DNA of 64,000 nucleotides from assembly GCF_030816295.1 (NCBI RefSeq), contig NZ_JAUSXV010000001.1, positions 1-64,000 of the forward strand, in the 5' to 3' direction. The notes beneath the pieces are model-generated. The model was not told where the DNA came from. It was given only the letters and a program-made list of their open reading frames with translations, and did not search any database. Positions 11,346 through 20,540 of the stretch are shown in pieces. The DNA comes from Microbacterium natoriense (GTDB lineage Bacteria > Actinomycetota > Actinomycetes > Actinomycetales > Microbacteriaceae). Each line of letters starts with the position of its first letter. Position 1 is the first letter of the stretch. The translations under genes and the position numbers were made by a program.

Positions 11346-12802
11346 GGGCTCACCTCGAACCGACGGGCGTGCAGGGCCTGCAGCACTGCTTCGTCGTGAC
11401 TGATCGCGACGATCGCGGCTCCGTCGTCGCGGAGCGCCGCGATGATCGCGACGAGTTCGGCCCAGGTCGTCGCATCCTGCCCGAACGTCGGCTCGTCGAG
11501 CACGATCATCTGCGGCCGCGTCGCCAGGGCCGCAGCGACCGTGAGCCGACGCTTCTCGCCTCCTGAGAGCGTGTACGGGTTGGCCTCGGCGAGCGCCGAG
11601 AGCCGCAGCCTGTCGAGGAGTTCGTCGGTGCGACGCGCGATCTCGGCCTCGTCGAGGCGCAGCGCTCGAGGACCGACGGCGAGCTCCTCACGCACCGTCT
11701 TCGCGAGTAGCTGGTGCTCCGGCGTCTGCAGCACCGTCGCGATGCGGGTGAGCAGCGACGTCGACGACCACCGGAACGGGTCAGCTCCTTCACCCGAAGA
11801 CAGCGCCGCTGTGGCCGTGACCCGACCGCTCTCGGCGGGGATGAGCCCCGCGACCGTCAGGCCGAGCGTCGATTTTCCCGCGCCGTTCGGACCGGTGATC
11901 CCGATGACCTCGCCCGCATGCACGTCGAGGTCAAGGGGTCCCGCCACGGCCACTCCTCGGCTGCGCGCCACGGTGAGGCCACGGGCTTCGATCAGCCGTT
12001 CACCGGGGGCGAGGACGGGCGGCGGCGGCACGGCGGGCGGATGCTCGGGAACCCAGACGCCGGACGCCGCCAGTTCCGCTCCGCGCGCGCCCAGCACCTC
12101 GTCGGGCGGACCGTCCGCGAGCACGACCGTGCCTTCCGGCTCGGCCCCCAGCACGATCACCCGGTCGACGAGCGGCAGCCAGACGTCGATGCGGTGCTCG
12201 ATCACCACGAGCGTGGCGCCGGTGACATCGAGCGCGGCCGCGACGGCGTCCCGCACGTCCTGAACACCTACGGGGTCGAGGTTGGCGGTCGGCTCGTCGA
12301 GCAGGATCGCGCCCGGCCTCATCGCCAGCACACCGGCGAGCGCGAGGCGCTGCTTCTGTCCTCCCGACAGCGCGGCCGTGGATCTGTCGAGGGGAACGGC
12401 GAGCCGAACGGCATCCAGCGCCGACCGCACCCGATGCCAGATCTCGGGGCGGGGCACGCCCAGGTTCTCGCAGCCGAAGGCCACGTCATCCCCGACACGG
12501 GCGAGCATGGTCTGCGTGTCGGGGTCCTGCAGGACCATCCCGACTCTGCCGCGAGCCTGCGCGGCAGGCAGGCCGTCGACGAGAAGCGAGCCGTGCGTCT
12601 CCCCCTCGTCGGCTCCGCCCAGCACGCCGCCGAATCCCTGCAGCAGGGTCGACTTGCCCGAACCGGACGCGCCGAGCAGCAGCACGCGCTCCCCCGGCGA
12701 TATGGCGAGGTCGATCTCTCGCACCGCCCAGCGCAGCCGCGTGGCGTACCGCCAGCCCCAACCGCGCGCCTCGAGAGCGGCGGGGGTCGCCGCGCCGGTC
12801 AC
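11342..12802 (-). CDS. ykoD: ECF transporter double ATPase, YkoD type
   Basis: A 486-aa protein with two fused ABC ATPase domains. The first has Walker A LLGASGSGKST (near residue 40), ALSGGQKQR and LLDEPTANLD. The second has TGPNGAGKST (near residue 270), TLSGGEKRR and VLDEPTFGQD. Fused ATPases of about 490 aa are typical of the YkoD subtype. The GTG at 12802 overlaps the stop of the S component (GTGA) and is preferred over the longer frame, which runs antisense-like through ykoE. It powers import together with YkoE and YkoC. Confidence 0.9.
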   Translation of the reverse strand: MTGAATPAALEARGWGWRYATRLRWAVREIDLAISPGERVLLLGASGSGKSTLLQGFGGVLGGADEGETHGSLLVDGLPAAQARGRVGMVLQDPDTQTMLARVGDDVAFGCENLGVPRPEIWHRVRSALDAVRLAVPLDRSTAALSGGQKQRLALAGVLAMRPGAILLDEPTANLDPVGVQDVRDAVAAALDVTGATLVVIEHRIDVWLPLVDRVIVLGAEPEGTVVLADGPPDEVLGARGAELAASGVWVPEHPPAVPPPPVLAPGERLIEARGLTVARSRGVAVAGPLDLDVHAGEVIGITGPNGAGKSTLGLTVAGLIPAESGRVTATAALSSGEGADPFRWSSTSLLTRIATVLQTPEHQLLAKTVREELAVGPRALRLDEAEIARRTDELLDRLRLSALAEANPYTLSGGEKRRLTVAAALATRPQMIVLDEPTFGQDATTWAELVAIIAALRDDGAAIVAISHDEAVLQALHARRFEVSP

Positions 12803-13437
12803 ACCCGTGCGGCGACCTCGCGACCGGCGGCGAAACGGCTCAGCGCACCGGTCGCGGCGAGGCCGCGGGCGATCAGCCACGCGCCGATGCCGGCGATGAC
12901 GGCACCCGAGACGGTGCTCGAGGCGATGTAGATGACGGTGAACGCGGTGTCGGCTCCGGCGTACCAGAGGATCACGTCGTTGATACCGCAGGCGACGCCG
13001 GCGGCGGCGCCGGCGAGGATCGCGACGGGCAGCTTCCACACCCCGTAGAGGAACAGCAGGAAGATGAGTTCGGCGCCCAGACCCTGCACGAGGCCCGAGA
13101 CGATCGTGAGCGGACCCCACACGTTGCCGACGAGCGCGGAGATGACCGCGGCGACCAGTTCGGTGTACAGCGCAGCCCCCGGCTTGCGGATGATCAGCCC
13201 GCCGAGCACTCCGGCGATCAGCCAGGGCCCGTTGACGAGCGCCTGGACACCGGGGAGCAGCGGTTCGAGCAGCGTACTGGGGCCCTGGTAGCCGACGTTC
13301 CACAGCACGAAGATCAGGGCGCAGGCGACGGCGATGACGCTGGCCACGACGATATCGACGACGCGCCAGCGCCACAGCTGGGCGTTGCGAAGACCGGACG
13401 CCGTGCCGGTCGTGGAAGCGGACGTGGAAGTACTCAT
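12799..13437 (-). CDS. ykoE: ECF transporter S component, YkoE family (thiamine precursor)
   Basis: A 212-aa integral membrane protein with about five to six hydrophobic segments starting near residue 25; conserved stretches include NVGYQGPS, GLIIRKPGAA and INDVILWYAG. It is the substrate-binding component of the YkoEDC importer. The ATG at 13437 is chosen because the riboswitch ends just before it and its GGAGGAG sequence lies six bases upstream; an in-frame start eight codons earlier would fall inside the riboswitch. Regulation by TPP points to a thiamine precursor as substrate. Confidence 0.9.
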   Translation of the reverse strand: MSTSTSASTTGTASGLRNAQLWRWRVVDIVVASVIAVACALIFVLWNVGYQGPSTLLEPLLPGVQALVNGPWLIAGVLGGLIIRKPGAALYTELVAAVISALVGNVWGPLTIVSGLVQGLGAELIFLLFLYGVWKLPVAILAGAAAGVACGINDVILWYAGADTAFTVIYIASSTVSGAVIAGIGAWLIARGLAATGALSRFAAGREVAARV

Positions 13438-13442
13438 CTGAA

Positions 13443-13534
13443 CTCCTCCCTGCGCCGGCATTATCCGGATCAGGTTCGACGGTCGAAGCGCGATTCGCTC
13501 CCTCTCAGCCCGGCTCGCCGGACTCCCGTGGTTG
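13443..13534 (-). promoter_or_regulatory. TPP riboswitch (THI element)
   Basis: On the minus strand the conserved landmarks appear in order: GGGAGTCC, GGGCTGAGAGGGAGCG, CGAACCTGATCCGGATAATG, then GCCGGCGCAGGGAGG. This is the standard thiamine pyrophosphate aptamer with its P2/P3 arm CTGAGA core and the ACCTGAT..GGATAATGC arm. The terminal GGGAGGAG also serves as the ribosome site of ykoE, so TPP binding would block translation initiation directly rather than through a terminator. Confidence 0.95.
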
Positions 13535-13594
13535 TTCTGTCGATATTACCCGTCGTACCGGTGTTCTGTGAGCGGAGTTCGGTACCGTAGGCAG

Positions 13595-15061
13595 GTGACC
13601 GCTCCTGACTCCGCCGAGGCCACTGCACCTGTGGGCGATGACGTGACGACGGATGCTGCGGCAGAAGCCTTCGACGACCTCGATGCACTGGTCTCGGCTT
13701 CCGTCGCTCCCGACGCTCGCTGGGCCGAGGGCGACGACCACGCCACCGCCCTGACCTGGATCGATCCTGCCCAGGTGGCCGACGCCTCACCCGCTGCCGA
13801 CGGTGACGATGCGGCCTCGCTCTTCACCGGCGCACATCTCCGGTCGGCCGTCGTCCGGCCAGGGGTGCTCGTGCCCGTCGGCGTTCTGCTCGCGCTCGTC
13901 GGCGCCTACACGGGCACGACGCTGCTGTGGCCCCTGCACGAGATCGCCCCCACGGTGCAGGCCGTGGAATTCTCGACGACACCGGCTCAGGCCGCCGCGA
14001 TCACGTGGCCCGCGCAGGGAAGCGCCGCCGTCGGGATCGCAGGTGTCGGCACACTGGCGTCTTCGACCGATCCTGCGGCGATCGCGAGCATCTCCAAAGT
14101 GGTCTCGGCCATGATGGTGCTCGATCGGATGCCGTTGGCTCCCGGAGAGCAGGGTCCCTCGTTCTCGTTCACCAGGGCCGACAGCCAGTCGTACCTCGCA
14201 TACAAGCGCAGCGACCAGTCGGCTCTCGACGTGCCCGTCGGCGGCTCGCTCACCGAGTACCAGATGCTGCAGGGCGTACTGCTCGGCTCGGCCAACAACT
14301 ACATCGACCGGCTCGCGAAGGAGATCTGGGGATCGGATGCCGCGTTCGCCGACGCGGCGGCCACCTGGCTGAGCGAGCGCGGAATCAGCGGCATCACGAT
14401 CAAATCTCCGTCGGGGTTCGACGAGCGCAACGTGGCGACGCCCGAAGCCCTGATCGCGGTGGCGCAGAAGGCCATGCAGAATCCGGTGTTCGCCGAGATC
14501 GTCGGCACGACGTCGGTCGACCTGCCCGGAGCCGGAACCGTGCGCAACACGAACGGGATGATGGCCGATTCCGGGGTCGTCGGGGTCAAGACCGGCACCC
14601 TCCATGAGAGCTGGAATCTGCTCACGGCGAAGGATGTCACAGTGGGCGATACGACCCTGCGACTGTATGCGTCGGTGCTCACGCAGGAGGACGACGACAT
14701 GCGCCTCGCGTCGACGCGCTCGCTGTTCTCGCAGGTCGAGAACGAGCTGCAGACTCAGGCGCCGACGGTACCCGAGGGCACTGTCGTCGGCTCCGTGGAG
14801 ACCCTCTGGGGTGCCGAGGTCGACATCGTGACGGACGCGGATGCCGACGTGGTGCTGTGGAACGGCGGAATCGCGACGACGACCGTGGAGTTCGACCTCG
14901 ACGAGAAGCGCAAGGCCGGCGCAGAGGTCGGCACGCTCACGACGACCGGCCCGGTGAACACGGCGACGACCGAACTGGAGCTCGCGGGAACCGTGCAGGA
15001 TCCGAGCCCGTGGTGGCGGCTCACGCATCCGCTGGAACTGTTCGGGCTGACCGACAAATAG
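13595..15061 (+). CDS. D-alanyl-D-alanine carboxypeptidase (peptidase S11)
   Basis: A 488-aa cell-wall enzyme that trims the terminal D-Ala from peptidoglycan stem peptides. A cytoplasmic, Asp/Ala-rich N-terminus of about 85 residues is followed by one membrane anchor (about 90-112, VLVPVGVLLALVGAY) and the extracellular penicillin-binding domain, with SISK as the SxxK nucleophile motif, SANN as SxN and KTGT as the KTG motif. The long cytoplasmic leader is unusual compared with DacA-type proteins that start with a signal peptide. The GTG at 13595 is chosen because TACCGT lies exactly six bases before it (leaderless form). It diverges from the riboswitch operon. Confidence 0.88.
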   Translation: MTAPDSAEATAPVGDDVTTDAAAEAFDDLDALVSASVAPDARWAEGDDHATALTWIDPAQVADASPAADGDDAASLFTGAHLRSAVVRPGVLVPVGVLLALVGAYTGTTLLWPLHEIAPTVQAVEFSTTPAQAAAITWPAQGSAAVGIAGVGTLASSTDPAAIASISKVVSAMMVLDRMPLAPGEQGPSFSFTRADSQSYLAYKRSDQSALDVPVGGSLTEYQMLQGVLLGSANNYIDRLAKEIWGSDAAFADAAATWLSERGISGITIKSPSGFDERNVATPEALIAVAQKAMQNPVFAEIVGTTSVDLPGAGTVRNTNGMMADSGVVGVKTGTLHESWNLLTAKDVTVGDTTLRLYASVLTQEDDDMRLASTRSLFSQVENELQTQAPTVPEGTVVGSVETLWGAEVDIVTDADADVVLWNGGIATTTVEFDLDEKRKAGAEVGTLTTTGPVNTATTELELAGTVQDPSPWWRLTHPLELFGLTDK

Positions 15062-15064
15062 CCG

Positions 15065-15106
15065 CCCGCGCAGAGCCACCCGCGCAGAGCCACCCGCGCA
15101 GAGCCA
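15065..15106. repeat. Three tandem copies of a 14-bp unit
   Basis: CCCGCGCAGAGCCA is repeated exactly three times (15065-15078, 15079-15092, 15093-15106), with a partial fourth start. It lies immediately after the carboxypeptidase stop codon and before the terminator hairpin, so it is transcribed but not translated. Confidence 0.9.
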
Positions 15107-15128
15107 CCCGCCTGCGGTCCCCGCCGTA

Positions 15129-15169
15129 CGCAGATGCCCCGTCCCGGATTCCGGGGCGGGGCATCTGCG
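15129..15169. terminator. Bidirectional terminator between convergent genes
   Basis: CGCAGATGCCCCGTCCCGG pairs with CCGGGGCGGGGCATCTGCG around a three-base ATT loop, with one mismatch-free long stem. It separates the plus-strand carboxypeptidase from the minus-strand ABC transporter and can serve both. Confidence 0.8.
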
Positions 15170-15177
15170 TGCACGAG

Positions 15178-17412
15178 TCAGGCCTTGGGAGCCTCACCCC
15201 GGTTCTCGACCACGGCTTCCGCCGCGGCGATCTCGGCGGCCGGGCTCTCAGCTCCGACCACAGCGCCGACGCGCGCGGCATCCGCTTCAGCCTCGGCGTC
15301 TCCCGTGACGACGACCGGGGTCGTGCCCGTGAGAGCCTCTTCGGCGTCGATGTCGGCGGCCGCCTGCTCGAACTGCGACTGGTACAGGCGCCAGTACGCG
15401 CCCTGCGCCGTGATGAGCTCGTCGTGCGTGCCCTTCTCGACGATGTCGCCGTGCTCCATCACGAGGATGAGGTCGGCATCGCGGATCGTCGACAGGCGGT
15501 GAGCGATCACGAACGAGGTGCGTCCTTCGCGCAGCGCCGCCATGGCGTGCTGCAGCAGCAGCTCGGTGCGGGTGTCGACGGCCGACGTGGCCTCATCGAG
15601 GATGAGGATCGACGGCTTGGCGACGAACGCACGGGCGATCGTGATCAGCTGCCGCTCACCGGCCGAGACGTTCGAGGCGTCCTCGTCGAGCACGGTGTCG
15701 TAGCCCTCGGGGAGGGCGTGAACGAAGCGGTCGACGTACGTCGCCTTGGCGGCGGCGAGCACCTCGTCGTCGGTCGCGGTCGAGCGTCCGTAGCGGATGT
15801 TCTCGCGGATGCTCCCGGCGAACAGCCACGGGTCCTGCAGCACCATGCCGGTGCGCGAACGCAGGTCGTCGCGCGTCATCTCGGAGATGTCCTGCCCGTC
15901 GAGCAGGATGCGTCCGCCGCTGAGCTCGTAGAACCGCATGATCAAGTTGACCAGCGTGGTCTTGCCAGCGCCGGTCGGGCCGACGATCGCCACAGTCTGA
16001 CCAGGCTCGACCTGGAAGGAGAGATCGGTGATGAGCGGGCGGTCCTCCGAATAGGAGAACGCGACGTGCTCGAACTCGATGACTCCCTTGCCGTCGACGA
16101 CCGTGGGGGCGTCTTCGGCATCCGGGTCCTGCTCGTCCTCGTCGAGCAGCTGGAAGACGCGCTCGGCCGATGCGGTGCCCGACTGCACGACCGCAGCCAT
16201 GCCGCCGAGTTCGGCCAGCGGCTGCGAGAACTGCTGCGAGTACTGGATGAACGCCTGCACGTCGCCGAGTCGCAGCTGACCGCTGGCGACCATGAGACCG
16301 CCCAGCACTGCCAGAGCGGCGTAGCTGAGACTTCCGACGAAGGTCATCGCGGGCATGATGATGCCCGAGAGGAACTGCGCCTTGAACGCCGACTGGAACA
16401 GCTCCTCGTTCTCGACCTGGAACTTGTCGAGTGCGTCCTGCTCGCGGCCGAAGACCTTGACCAGCGCGTGGCCGGAGAACGCCTCTTCGACGCGCGCGTT
16501 GAGACGACCGACCTTGCGCCACTGGGCGCCGAAGGCCTTCTGCGAGCGCGGACCGATGATCCCGAAGATCACTCCCATGAGAGGGAGGGCGATCAGGGCG
16601 ACCAGCGCGAGCTGCCACGAGATCGAGAACATCATGACCAGCACGCCGACGACGGTGAGCACCGACGTGAGCGCCCCTGAGAGGGACTGCTGCATCGTCT
16701 GCGTGATGTTGTCGATGTCGTTCGTGACGCGGGAGATCAGCTCACCGCGCTGCACCTTGTCGAAGTACGACAGCGGCAGACGGTTGATCTTCGCCTCGAC
16801 GTCTTCGCGCAGGCGCCACATGGTGCGCACCATGATCACGTTGATGACGTAGCCCTGGATCCAGCTGAGCAGCGCCGAGACCACGTAGATCGCGAGCACG
16901 GCGGCGATGATCCAGCGCATCGCGTCGAAATCGATGCCCGCACCGACCGTGAAGTCGTTCATGGCCGCGATCTGGTTGGCGAAGTCGGTCTGGCCGAACT
17001 GCCGCAGCTGCTCGATGACCTCGCTCTTCGTGGTTCCTTCGGGGAACCCGGGGAAGTCGCCGTTGGGCTTGGCGAGCTCGTTCGAGATGAAGCCGGCGTA
17101 CACGAGGTTGGTCGCCTCGCTGAGCACCTTGGGAGCCGCCACCGACAGCACGACGCCGACGGCGCCGAGGAACGAGACGAACACGAACCAGACGGCGGAG
17201 GGCTTGAGGAGTCCGATCATGCGTCCGAAGCTCTTGCCGAAGTTGTCGGCCTTGCCCGGTGCGACGCTGTCCCAGTCACCGGAGTTCTGGCGGGCCTGCT
17301 CGGCGAGCTCGGCCTCGTACTTCTCTTCGGCGGTCATCTCGGGCTCGGCGACGGGTGCTGCCGTCTTGCCGCGACCGCGCTGCGGGCGCTTCGATGCGGT
17401 GTTGTCGCTCAT
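15178..17412 (-). CDS. ABC exporter, fused membrane and ATPase domains
   Basis: A 744-aa half-transporter of the multidrug/lipid exporter type. A charged N-terminal extension (about 1-60) precedes six membrane segments (about 70-375). The ATPase domain (about 435-670) has Walker A GPTGAGKTT, VSAGERQ in place of the usual LSGGQ signature, and LILDEATSAVD with a downstream HRLST. An acidic, Ala/Glu-rich tail of about 65 residues ends the protein. The start overlaps the stop of the next upstream transporter gene by four bases (ATGA), and the two are the usual heterodimeric pair. Substrate is unknown. The partner is frameshifted in this sequence. Confidence 0.9.
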   Translation of the reverse strand: MSDNTASKRPQRGRGKTAAPVAEPEMTAEEKYEAELAEQARQNSGDWDSVAPGKADNFGKSFGRMIGLLKPSAVWFVFVSFLGAVGVVLSVAAPKVLSEATNLVYAGFISNELAKPNGDFPGFPEGTTKSEVIEQLRQFGQTDFANQIAAMNDFTVGAGIDFDAMRWIIAAVLAIYVVSALLSWIQGYVINVIMVRTMWRLREDVEAKINRLPLSYFDKVQRGELISRVTNDIDNITQTMQQSLSGALTSVLTVVGVLVMMFSISWQLALVALIALPLMGVIFGIIGPRSQKAFGAQWRKVGRLNARVEEAFSGHALVKVFGREQDALDKFQVENEELFQSAFKAQFLSGIIMPAMTFVGSLSYAALAVLGGLMVASGQLRLGDVQAFIQYSQQFSQPLAELGGMAAVVQSGTASAERVFQLLDEDEQDPDAEDAPTVVDGKGVIEFEHVAFSYSEDRPLITDLSFQVEPGQTVAIVGPTGAGKTTLVNLIMRFYELSGGRILLDGQDISEMTRDDLRSRTGMVLQDPWLFAGSIRENIRYGRSTATDDEVLAAAKATYVDRFVHALPEGYDTVLDEDASNVSAGERQLITIARAFVAKPSILILDEATSAVDTRTELLLQHAMAALREGRTSFVIAHRLSTIRDADLILVMEHGDIVEKGTHDELITAQGAYWRLYQSQFEQAAADIDAEEALTGTTPVVVTGDAEAEADAARVGAVVGAESPAAEIAAAEAVVENRGEAPKA

Positions 17413-19137
17413 GCGTCCACCCCCAGCTGCGACTCGACGATCTCACGGTAGGTCTCGCTGGTCTCGAGCAGTTCCTCGTGGGTGCCCACGCCGACCATGG
17501 TTCCTCCTTCAAGGACGACGATGCGATCGGCATCCGTGACCGTCGACACGCGCTGCGCGACGACGATCTTCGTGACGTGCGGAAGCTCGCGCCACAGAGC
17601 CTGCCTCAGGCGGGCATCGGTCGTCAGATCGAGCGCCGAGAACGAGTCGTCGAAGACGAGGATCTGCGGCTGGTGCACGATCGCACGGGCGATCGCGAGC
17701 CGCTGACGCTGTCCGCCCGAGACGTTCGTGCCGCCCTGAGCGATGCGCGAGTCGAGCCCGTCGGGCATCTCTTCGACGAAGTCGCGTCCCTGTGCGATCT
17801 CGAGCGCGTGCCAGAGCTCCTCGTCGGTTGCGTCCTCGCGGCCGTAACGGAGGTTCGAGGCCACGGTCCCCGTGAACAGGAACGGGCGCTGCGGCACCAG
17901 GCCGATGCTGTCCCAGAGCGACTCGACGTCGGCCTCGCGCACATCGGTGCCCCCGACGAACACGCCGCCGCCGGTCACGTCGAACAGCCGAGGGATCAGT
18001 GAGACGAGCGTGGTCTTGCCCGCACCGGTGGAGCCGACGATCGCGACGGTCTCTCCCGGCTGCGCTGCGAAGCTGATGCCCGACAGCACGGGCGACTCCG
18101 CGCCCGGGTAGGTGAACTCGACACCGTCGAAGGCGACAGCACCCGGAGTCGGGAATGCCGTGACGCCGTTGTCGGGGCGGGTCATCGTGGACTGCGCGTC
18201 GAGCACCTCGCCCACGCGCTCGGCGGATACGGCGGCGCGCGGAATCATCATGGCCATGAAGCTGGACATGATGACGCCCATCATGATCTGGCCGATGTAC
18301 TGCATGAAGGCGAACAGCGTGCCGACCTCGACCGTGCCGGCGTTGACCTCGATGCCTCCGAACCAGATCACGGCGACGACCGTGACGTTGAGGATCAGCA
18401 TGAACATCGGGAAGAGCAGCACGAAGAGCGAGCCGATCTTGCGGCCGACCACCATGATGTCGGTGTTCGCGCCGCGGAAGCGCTCCTCCTCGATGTCCTC
18501 GGCGCACGAACGCGCGGACGACGCGGACGCCCGTCAGCTGCTCGCGCATGATGCGGTTGACGTTGTCGATCTTCTTCTGCATGCTCCGGAACAGCGGCAC
18601 CATGCGGCTGATGATGAGCAGCGCCACGATGAGCATGACCGGCACCGAGACGGCGATGAGCCAGCTCAGACTCGCGTTGGTGATGACGGCCATGATGATG
18701 CCGCCGATCGCGAGCAGCGGTGCGGTGACGAACATCGTCGCGCCCATCATCGCGAGCATCTGCACCTGCTGCACGTCGTTGGTGTTGCGGGTGATCAGCG
18801 AGCCGGCGCCGAACTGCGAGACCTCGCGCTCGGAGAATCCGCTCACCTTGGCGAAGACGTCGGCGCGGATGTCGCGACCGGCGCCCATCGCGGCACGAGC
18901 GGCGAAGTAGGTCGCGATGATCGATGCGACGATCTGGCCGAGCGAGACGAACAGCATGAACAGCCCGGTTCGCCAGATGTAGTCGGTGTCGCCCTGGGCG
19001 ACGCCCTTGTCGATGAGATCCTTGTTCAGGGTCGGCAGGTAGAGCGAGGCGAGGGCGCTTGCGAACTGGAACACCAGGACGCCGATGAGCAGCCATCGGT
19101 ACTTGGAGAGATAGCGGACGAGGATTTTCCCGAGCAC
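17409..19137 (-). pseudogene. ABC exporter partner, interrupted by a one-base frameshift
   Basis: The coding sequence of a second half-transporter runs from the GTG at 19137 (AAGGAAG ribosome site eight bases before) through LVRYLSKYRWLL and five or so membrane segments to LTGVRVVRAFV. It then shifts frame near 18501-18502 and continues as EDIEEERFRGANTDIM through the ATPase domain (GSTGAGKTT, VSGGQRQR, DDSFSALD) to 17409. Removing one of two adjacent G bases at 18501-18502 restores RAFVREDIEEERF, which fits the family spacing. Either the gene is broken in this strain or the base is a sequencing error. Intact, it would be about 575 aa and would pair with the downstream exporter. Confidence 0.85.
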
Positions 19138-19328
19138 AGGCGGACTTCCTTGTGGGATCAGAGGGGCGGATTTCTCGGCAGGCGGATGCCGGTCGACAAT
19201 CGGCCGCAACATAGAGTGCCACGAGCCGCGGACATTCGCATCCCCCACAGGGATGACCTTCGCTGACAGCGAACCTTTTCGTCCTGGCCAGCGGTTTCTG
19301 CACTGAGGTCAACAGCGGAGGGCCGCGG

Positions 19329-19348
19329 CATCCGCTCTCGAAAGCGGA
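19329..19348. terminator. Possible hairpin between the hydrolase gene and the ABC exporter gene
   Basis: TCCGCT-CTCGA-AAGCGGA forms a short stem-loop about 20 bases after the stop codon of the minus-strand hydrolase gene. It has no T tract, so termination is only a possibility. The rest of the 230-base gap to the ABC exporter start shows no gene. Confidence 0.35.
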
Positions 19349-19367
19349 CCCCGCAGCGTCCCTGACG

Positions 19368-20429
19368 TCAGAAGAGCGGTCTCTGCGGCACGTACGCCCT
19401 GGCGTCGGCACCCGCATCGGGCCCAGCCTCGGCGATGGTCGCCGGCTCCCACTTCGGGTTGCGGTCCTTGTCGACCAGTTGTGCGCGAATCCCCTCGACG
19501 AGATCCGGATGCTGGGTCACGAACCACATGACACGGCGGTATTCGCCCTCCAGGGCTGAGCGCAGGTCCGGCAGTACGCGCGCCTCGCGCACCGCGTCGA
19601 GCGTCACGGCGAGTCCGGTGGGCGCGAGGCCTTCGAGCAGATCGGCGATGGCCGCGGCATCCGTCGTCCCCTGCGCCTGCAACCGGGCGACGATCTCGGC
19701 GACCGTGTTCTCGGAGAACGCCTCGTCGATCCACTCCCTCGCGTCGGGCAGCTCGGTGGGCTCGGGGGTCTCGTCGAACAGCAGCACGATCTCGGCGGGG
19801 CCGGTCGGGTCGGCACGGTAGGCCAGCGCCTCACGCAGCGCCTCGAGCCGGTCGGACGGGACGAAATGGTCCGCGAACCCGAGGTAGACGGCATCCGCAC
19901 CGTTCATGGTGCCGCCGGTGAGACCGAAGTACTCGCCGAAGCGGCCGGGCGCGCGGCCGAGCAGCCAGGTTCCGCCGACGTCGGGGGTGAAGCCGATGCG
20001 GGTCTCCGGCATCGCCAGCTTCGAGCGCTCCGTGACGATGCGGATGGCGGCGTGGCCGGCGAGGCCGATGCCGCCTCCCATCGTGATGCCGTCGGCGATC
20101 GCCACGATCGGCTTCGGATACTCGGCGATCATCGCGTTCATCGCGTACTCGGCCCGGAAGAACTCGATGGTCTCCGCCGAGCGCCCTGACACGATCTGCG
20201 CGTGCAGCTCGCGCACGTCGCCGCCCGCGCACATGCCGCGCTCGCCTGCTCCGTCGATCATCACGATCTGCACGTCGGTGTCGTCGAGCCAGGCCTCGAG
20301 CGCTGCGGTGATCTGCACGATCATGCCATGGTCGAGGGCGTTGATGGCCTCCGGGCGGTTCAGCGTGAGTCTCCCCAGGGCTCCTTCGGTGCGGACGATG
20401 ACGCGCGGGGCAGCGGTGGGTTCGGTCAC
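19368..20429 (-). CDS. 3-hydroxyisobutyryl-CoA hydrolase (crotonase superfamily)
   Basis: A 353-aa crotonase-fold protein that removes CoA from 3-hydroxyisobutyryl-CoA in valine breakdown. The N-terminal LTLNRPEAINALDHGM, the oxyanion-hole segments CAGGDVRE and ADGITMGGGIGL, the PETRIGFTPDVGGTW helix and the C-terminal extension ending in KWEP (PKW.P in the family) distinguish it from ordinary 260-aa enoyl-CoA hydratases. The GTG at 20429 is chosen for alignment of the first strand; no strong ribosome site is seen. It is divergent from the ABC ATPase gene across a region with a 14-bp palindrome. Confidence 0.87.
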   Translation of the reverse strand: MTEPTAAPRVIVRTEGALGRLTLNRPEAINALDHGMIVQITAALEAWLDDTDVQIVMIDGAGERGMCAGGDVRELHAQIVSGRSAETIEFFRAEYAMNAMIAEYPKPIVAIADGITMGGGIGLAGHAAIRIVTERSKLAMPETRIGFTPDVGGTWLLGRAPGRFGEYFGLTGGTMNGADAVYLGFADHFVPSDRLEALREALAYRADPTGPAEIVLLFDETPEPTELPDAREWIDEAFSENTVAEIVARLQAQGTTDAAAIADLLEGLAPTGLAVTLDAVREARVLPDLRSALEGEYRRVMWFVTQHPDLVEGIRAQLVDKDRNPKWEPATIAEAGPDAGADARAYVPQRPLF

Positions 20430-20476
20430 GAGAGCCAGGCTACTCCGTCTGATCTGTCGGCATTCCACAGCGGAAA

Positions 20477-20490
20477 TGCACGATCGTGCA
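20477..20490. promoter_or_regulatory. Perfect 14-bp palindrome in a divergent promoter region
   Basis: TGCACGATCGTGCA is a perfect palindrome midway between the divergent starts at 20429 and 20541. It is a candidate binding site for a dimeric regulator of one or both genes. No regulator gene is adjacent. Confidence 0.5.
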
Positions 20491-20540
20491 GCTTTTCCGG
20501 CAGGATAGATGGAACTGCCCAAGCAAGAAAGGGGCCGCGC

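Noticed and set aside
14857..16680. A 607-codon plus-strand frame
   Set aside because: It runs antisense to the ABC exporter and through the terminator and repeat; composition is that of a reverse-strand shadow.
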